DNA of 64,000 nucleotides, taken from assembly GCA_965178585.1 (NCBI GenBank), contig OZ238267.1:2542001-2606000 (forward strand), read 5' to 3'. Shown here one piece after another: positions 61,184-64,000 of this stretch (position 1 is the first letter of the stretch; every line of letters starts with the position of its first letter). Both the position numbers and the translations under genes were made by a program. Origin of the DNA: Marifrigoribacter sp965178585 (GTDB lineage: Bacteria; Bacteroidota; Bacteroidia; Flavobacteriales; Flavobacteriaceae). The notes under the pieces are model-generated. The model was not told the origin of the DNA, made no database searches, and worked only from the letters and a program-made list of their open reading frames with translations.

Positions 61184-63427
61184 ATGAAAAGAATTAGCTT
61201 AAAACTATTATTTATATTTCCATTACTATTTGTGTGGTTTGGAATAAATGCTCAAGAAAACTTAAAGGTATGGGAACCTGCAACTATATCTGAAACCGCT
61301 TCTAAAGAAAAGGTTTTTAGAAACGCCGTTCCTCAAGATTTTACCCTTTTTACAATTAACACTAATAATCTAACAAGTTTATTAGAAAACGCACCACTAA
61401 GATTCTCAACTCATTCCAATGTTGTCATTGAGTTTCCAACAAAAAATGGAAAAATTGAAGAATTTCGTGTTTATGAAGCACCTGTATTAGCTTCTTCATT
61501 ACAAGCTCAACACCCAAACATTAGATCTTATGTAGCACAAGGTATAGATGATCCTACAGCTATTGCAAGATTTAGTGTTTCAAACCAAGGACTTAATTTA
61601 ATGTTATCATCTGTTAATTATAGTACTATTTACATGGATCCATACACAAGTGATTTAAACCAATACATCAGCTATTCTAAAAGGTCACTGCCTGCAGATA
61701 CAAGAACCTTTGAATGTTTATTTGAAGAAACTTTAGGAAATGAGATTGAAACATCTTCAAGAAATGCCGATGATGGAAAATTAAGAACTTACAGACTTGC
61801 ATTAGCTTGTACAGGTGAGTATGCCCAATATCATTTAAATAATCAAGGAATTGATCCAGGAGCAAGTGATGAAGTAAAAAAAGCAGCAGTTTTAACTGCT
61901 ATGAATACAGCAATGACAAGAGTTAATGGTATTTATGAAAAAGATGCAGCTGTTACTATGGTTATTATAGGTAATAATACAGATATTATATTTTTAAATG
62001 CTGCTACAGATCCTTATACAAATAACAATGGAGGAACAATGCTTGGTGAAAACCAAACTACTTGCGACAATATTATTGGCAGTGCAAATTACGACATTGG
62101 ACACGTATTTAGTACAGGTGGTGGTGGTATTGCTCAACTACAATCTCCTTGTAACAATGGACAAAAAGCTAGGGGAGTTACAGGATTATCGCAACCTATT
62201 GGTGATGGATTTTATGTTGATTATGTATCACACGAAATGGGACATCAATTTGGAGCAAACCATACTCAAAACAATAACTGTCAAAGAAATAATGCAACAG
62301 CAATGGAACCAGGAAGTGCTTCAACCATTATGGGGTATGCCGGTATTTGCCCTCCAAATGTTCAAAATGTGAGTGATGATTATTTTCATGCAATTAGTAT
62401 TCAAGAAATTTGGAATTTTATTTCAAATGGTAGCGGACAGTGTGGAGTTCAAACAGATACAGGAAATTTACCTCCTACAGCAGATGCAGGTCCAGATTAC
62501 TTTATTCCAAAATCAACTCCTTTTATATTAAAAGGTATCGCAACAGATCCTGATAATGAAGAAGCTCTATCACATAACTGGGAACAAATGAATCCACAAC
62601 CAAGTGCAATGCCACCTGTAAACACATCTATTACTGGACCTATGTTTAGATCTGATGATGCATTATCAACTCCTGACAGGTATATGCCAAAATTAACAAC
62701 AGTTTTAGGAGGTCAAACGCAAACTACTTGGGAAGTTGTTCCTTCAGTAACTAGAACTATGAATTTTAGATATACTGTTAGAGATAATACCGCAGGTGGA
62801 GCTTCTTCAGCAAGTGACAATATGGTTGTTACCGTTATTGGAGATTCTGGCCCATTTATTATTACTTCTCAAGATACTCCAACAACTTGGCAAACTCAAA
62901 CAACAGAAACGATTACTTGGGATGTTGCTGACACAGATTTAACACCTGTTGATTGTCAAAATGTAGACATCTTATTTTCTACAGATGGAGGACAAACATA
63001 CGATGTAATTGTAGCAAATGATATACCTAACAATGGAAGTGCAGATGTAAATGTTCCTAACTTAAATACGTCTACAGGAAGATTTATGGTAATATCTTCT
63101 AATAATATTTTTTATGATATAAATGGTGGAGAAATTACTGTGGAAGGAGAAATTTTAAATGTTAATGAAACAACTTTTGATAATTTTGCAATATGGCCAA
63201 ACCCATCAAATGGTTCTGTTAATATTTCACTAACACCATCTTCAACAGATGACATAGAATTGATTCTATATGATATTAGAGGAAGCCTTGTTTATAAAAA
63301 TGATTTTGAAACAAATGGCAACTTATTTGAAAAGGCAATTACTTTTAATGGTTTAAATTCTGGCATCTACTTTATTAAAGTAAGTAACAATGGTATTAAT
63401 AAAACGACTAAATTGATAATTAAATAA
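61184..63427 (+). CDS. Reprolysin-like zinc metalloprotease with T9SS sorting domain
   Basis: A 747-residue secreted protease. A signal peptide ends GINAQ (about 24). A propeptide-like region (25-200) precedes the catalytic domain, with SHEMGHQFGANHTQ: H350, E351, H354 and H360 form the HExxHxxGxxH zinc site of metzincins. STIMGYAGIC supplies the Met-turn. From about 425 come a DAGPDYFIPKSTPFILKG-type Ig-like domain and a second beta domain (TPTTWQTQTTETITWDV). The end (IWPNPSNGSVNIS to TTKLIIK) is a T9SS signal. Probably digests proteins outside the cell. Confidence 0.95.
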   Translation: MKRISLKLLFIFPLLFVWFGINAQENLKVWEPATISETASKEKVFRNAVPQDFTLFTINTNNLTSLLENAPLRFSTHSNVVIEFPTKNGKIEEFRVYEAPVLASSLQAQHPNIRSYVAQGIDDPTAIARFSVSNQGLNLMLSSVNYSTIYMDPYTSDLNQYISYSKRSLPADTRTFECLFEETLGNEIETSSRNADDGKLRTYRLALACTGEYAQYHLNNQGIDPGASDEVKKAAVLTAMNTAMTRVNGIYEKDAAVTMVIIGNNTDIIFLNAATDPYTNNNGGTMLGENQTTCDNIIGSANYDIGHVFSTGGGGIAQLQSPCNNGQKARGVTGLSQPIGDGFYVDYVSHEMGHQFGANHTQNNNCQRNNATAMEPGSASTIMGYAGICPPNVQNVSDDYFHAISIQEIWNFISNGSGQCGVQTDTGNLPPTADAGPDYFIPKSTPFILKGIATDPDNEEALSHNWEQMNPQPSAMPPVNTSITGPMFRSDDALSTPDRYMPKLTTVLGGQTQTTWEVVPSVTRTMNFRYTVRDNTAGGASSASDNMVVTVIGDSGPFIITSQDTPTTWQTQTTETITWDVADTDLTPVDCQNVDILFSTDGGQTYDVIVANDIPNNGSADVNVPNLNTSTGRFMVISSNNIFYDINGGEITVEGEILNVNETTFDNFAIWPNPSNGSVNISLTPSSTDDIELILYDIRGSLVYKNDFETNGNLFEKAITFNGLNSGIYFIKVSNNGINKTTKLIIK

Positions 63428-63443
63428 TTTACAATTGTCTTAT

Positions 63444-63477
63444 AAAAAAAGCGGGATTTTAATCCCGCTTTTTTTAT
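63444..63477. terminator. Bidirectional terminator between the protease gene and the right-edge lipoprotein gene
   Basis: AAAAAAAGCGGGA-TTTTAA-TCCCGCTTTTTTT: a 13-base-pair stem with a 6-base loop and A/T tracts on both sides, placed between two converging genes. Confidence 0.9.
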
Positions 63478-63495
63478 TTCTAATTTTTTTATATT

Positions 63496-64000
63496 CTACA
63501 ATTCTAGATATTTACTAACTTGCACTAACTTCGTTGAAGTTTCATCTATTGTAAAACTAATTTCAAAGAAAAGGTCTTTATCAGTTTTTACAATTTTTAA
63601 CTTACCATTCTTAACTTGATAATAACCAGCTTCACCTTTACAAAAACAATGTTTGCCATAAAGTAATTTAACATCAGATAAATTAGAATCATTTAAAGTT
63701 AATACCGTTGTGTTTTTTGGCACAATGAAATGTAATGTTTCAGAATAATTACCATCTGCAATTCCTTCTTCTGCCTTTTCTTCATATTTATATTCTATAA
63801 CAATATTATCTCCAGATTCAATAACTGGGTAAATTTCTCCAATAGTATCTTCATTTAATTCCAATGAAGAATTTTTAGACATATTTACAGAAACCTCTCC
63901 GTTTTTATCACTTATACCTTCCGTTAAAATAATTACTTCTTTTTCTTTTTTCGACACGACTGTTTTATTATTTCCGCAAGAACCAAATAAAACTACAATA
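63496..64000 (-). CDS. Lipoprotein of unknown function (5' end outside window)
   Basis: The frame starting at the GTG at 63957 is not the true start: it stays open to the right edge and reads IVVLFGSCGNNKTVVSKKE, a hydrophobic stretch followed by a lipobox (FGSC). The gene is therefore a lipoprotein whose first codons lie past base 64000. The mature part (about 160 residues) has beta-type patterns (LHFIVPKNTTVLTLNDSNL), a CFC pair in YGKHCFCKGEAGYY, and an acidic, Glu/Asp-rich N-terminus. I do not recognise the family. It converges on the protease gene through the shared terminator. Confidence 0.75.
   Translation of the reverse strand, partial: IVVLFGSCGNNKTVVSKKEKEVIILTEGISDKNGEVSVNMSKNSSLELNEDTIGEIYPVIESGDNIVIEYKYEEKAEEGIADGNYSETLHFIVPKNTTVLTLNDSNLSDVKLLYGKHCFCKGEAGYYQVKNGKLKIVKTDKDLFFEISFTIDETSTKLVQVSKYLEL

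Noticed and set aside
61998..62372. 124-codon alternate-frame ORF inside the reprolysin-like gene
   Set aside because: Shadow of the real frame, which carries the HExxHxxGxxH zinc site; the alternate product is low-complexity.

Overview
This window is chromosomal DNA from a member of the Bacteroidota, almost certainly family Flavobacteriaceae; I cannot fix the genus. The signs are low GC, several secreted proteins ending in type IX secretion (T9SS) C-terminal sorting domains of the YPNP...KxxxK kind, the linked gliding/T9SS genes gldJ, porU and porV, a short-LID adenylate kinase fused to an HPRT domain, a single-chain glycine dehydrogenase, and Bacteroidota-type promoters (TTG about 18-24 bases upstream of TAnnTTTG). 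I see no rRNA, CRISPR array, insertion sequence, phage or plasmid gene. This reads as core chromosome with many housekeeping genes, not an island.

Layout. 1-2254 (minus): radC, a degenerate polysaccharide-deacetylase-like protein and a YjjG-like HAD phosphatase cut by the window edge. 2327-5364 (plus): a DUF1569 protein followed by a relic of a second copy, a PaiB-like FMN-binding protein, and an Omp28-like T9SS cargo protein. 5524-10720 (minus): mpl, a TPR protein with a DUF4136 lipoprotein, obgE and the hpt-adk fusion. 10852-15458 (plus): purK-purE, an M3 metallopeptidase, and an ECF sigma factor with a 76-residue zinc-type anti-sigma candidate. A UbiA-like membrane protein (minus) overlaps its end. 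16389-26275 (plus): gcvP, a KASIII/methyltransferase/glycosyltransferase cassette, an alkaline phosphatase lipoprotein, mlaE-mlaF and an FG-GAP/ASPIC T9SS cargo protein. 26332-32803 (minus): pdhA, pdhC, SDR, sprT-like, manC and DUF389 run into a shared terminator. 32987-38600 (minus): porU-porV-cdd, divergent from gldJ and then murF (plus). 42026-51476: a small secreted protein, tRNA-Val, folC, a BNR-repeat protein, exbB-exbD-tonB, nhaD and anmK. 51640-64000: an acyl-CoA dehydrogenase with a lipoprotein, a putative porin divergent from rnhB, a large propeller-type lipoprotein, a TapB-like protein, a YqaE/lipoprotein/lipB operon, a reprolysin-like T9SS protease and a lipoprotein cut by the right edge.

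How the genes fit together. PorU (sortase) and PorV (its outer-membrane partner) process and release T9SS cargo. Four cargo candidates lie here (3664, 24662, 46585 reverse, 61184), and GldJ ties the same machine to gliding. Envelope supply is represented by mpl, anmK, murF, manC, mlaEF, a putative porin and ExbBD-TonB. Central metabolism is represented by PDH E1-alpha/E2, LipB (which makes the lipoyl group that E2 needs), GcvP, PurKE and HPRT-Adk.

No clearly new multi-gene system was found. The items most worth a second look are the deacetylase-like protein that has apparently lost all its catalytic motifs, folC whose conserved N-terminus can only begin at an ATT codon, the HPRT-Adk fusion, the KASIII/methyltransferase/GT2 cassette, and the uncharacterised lipoprotein beside rnhB. 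All family names rest on my recognition of the sequences; no database search was run.
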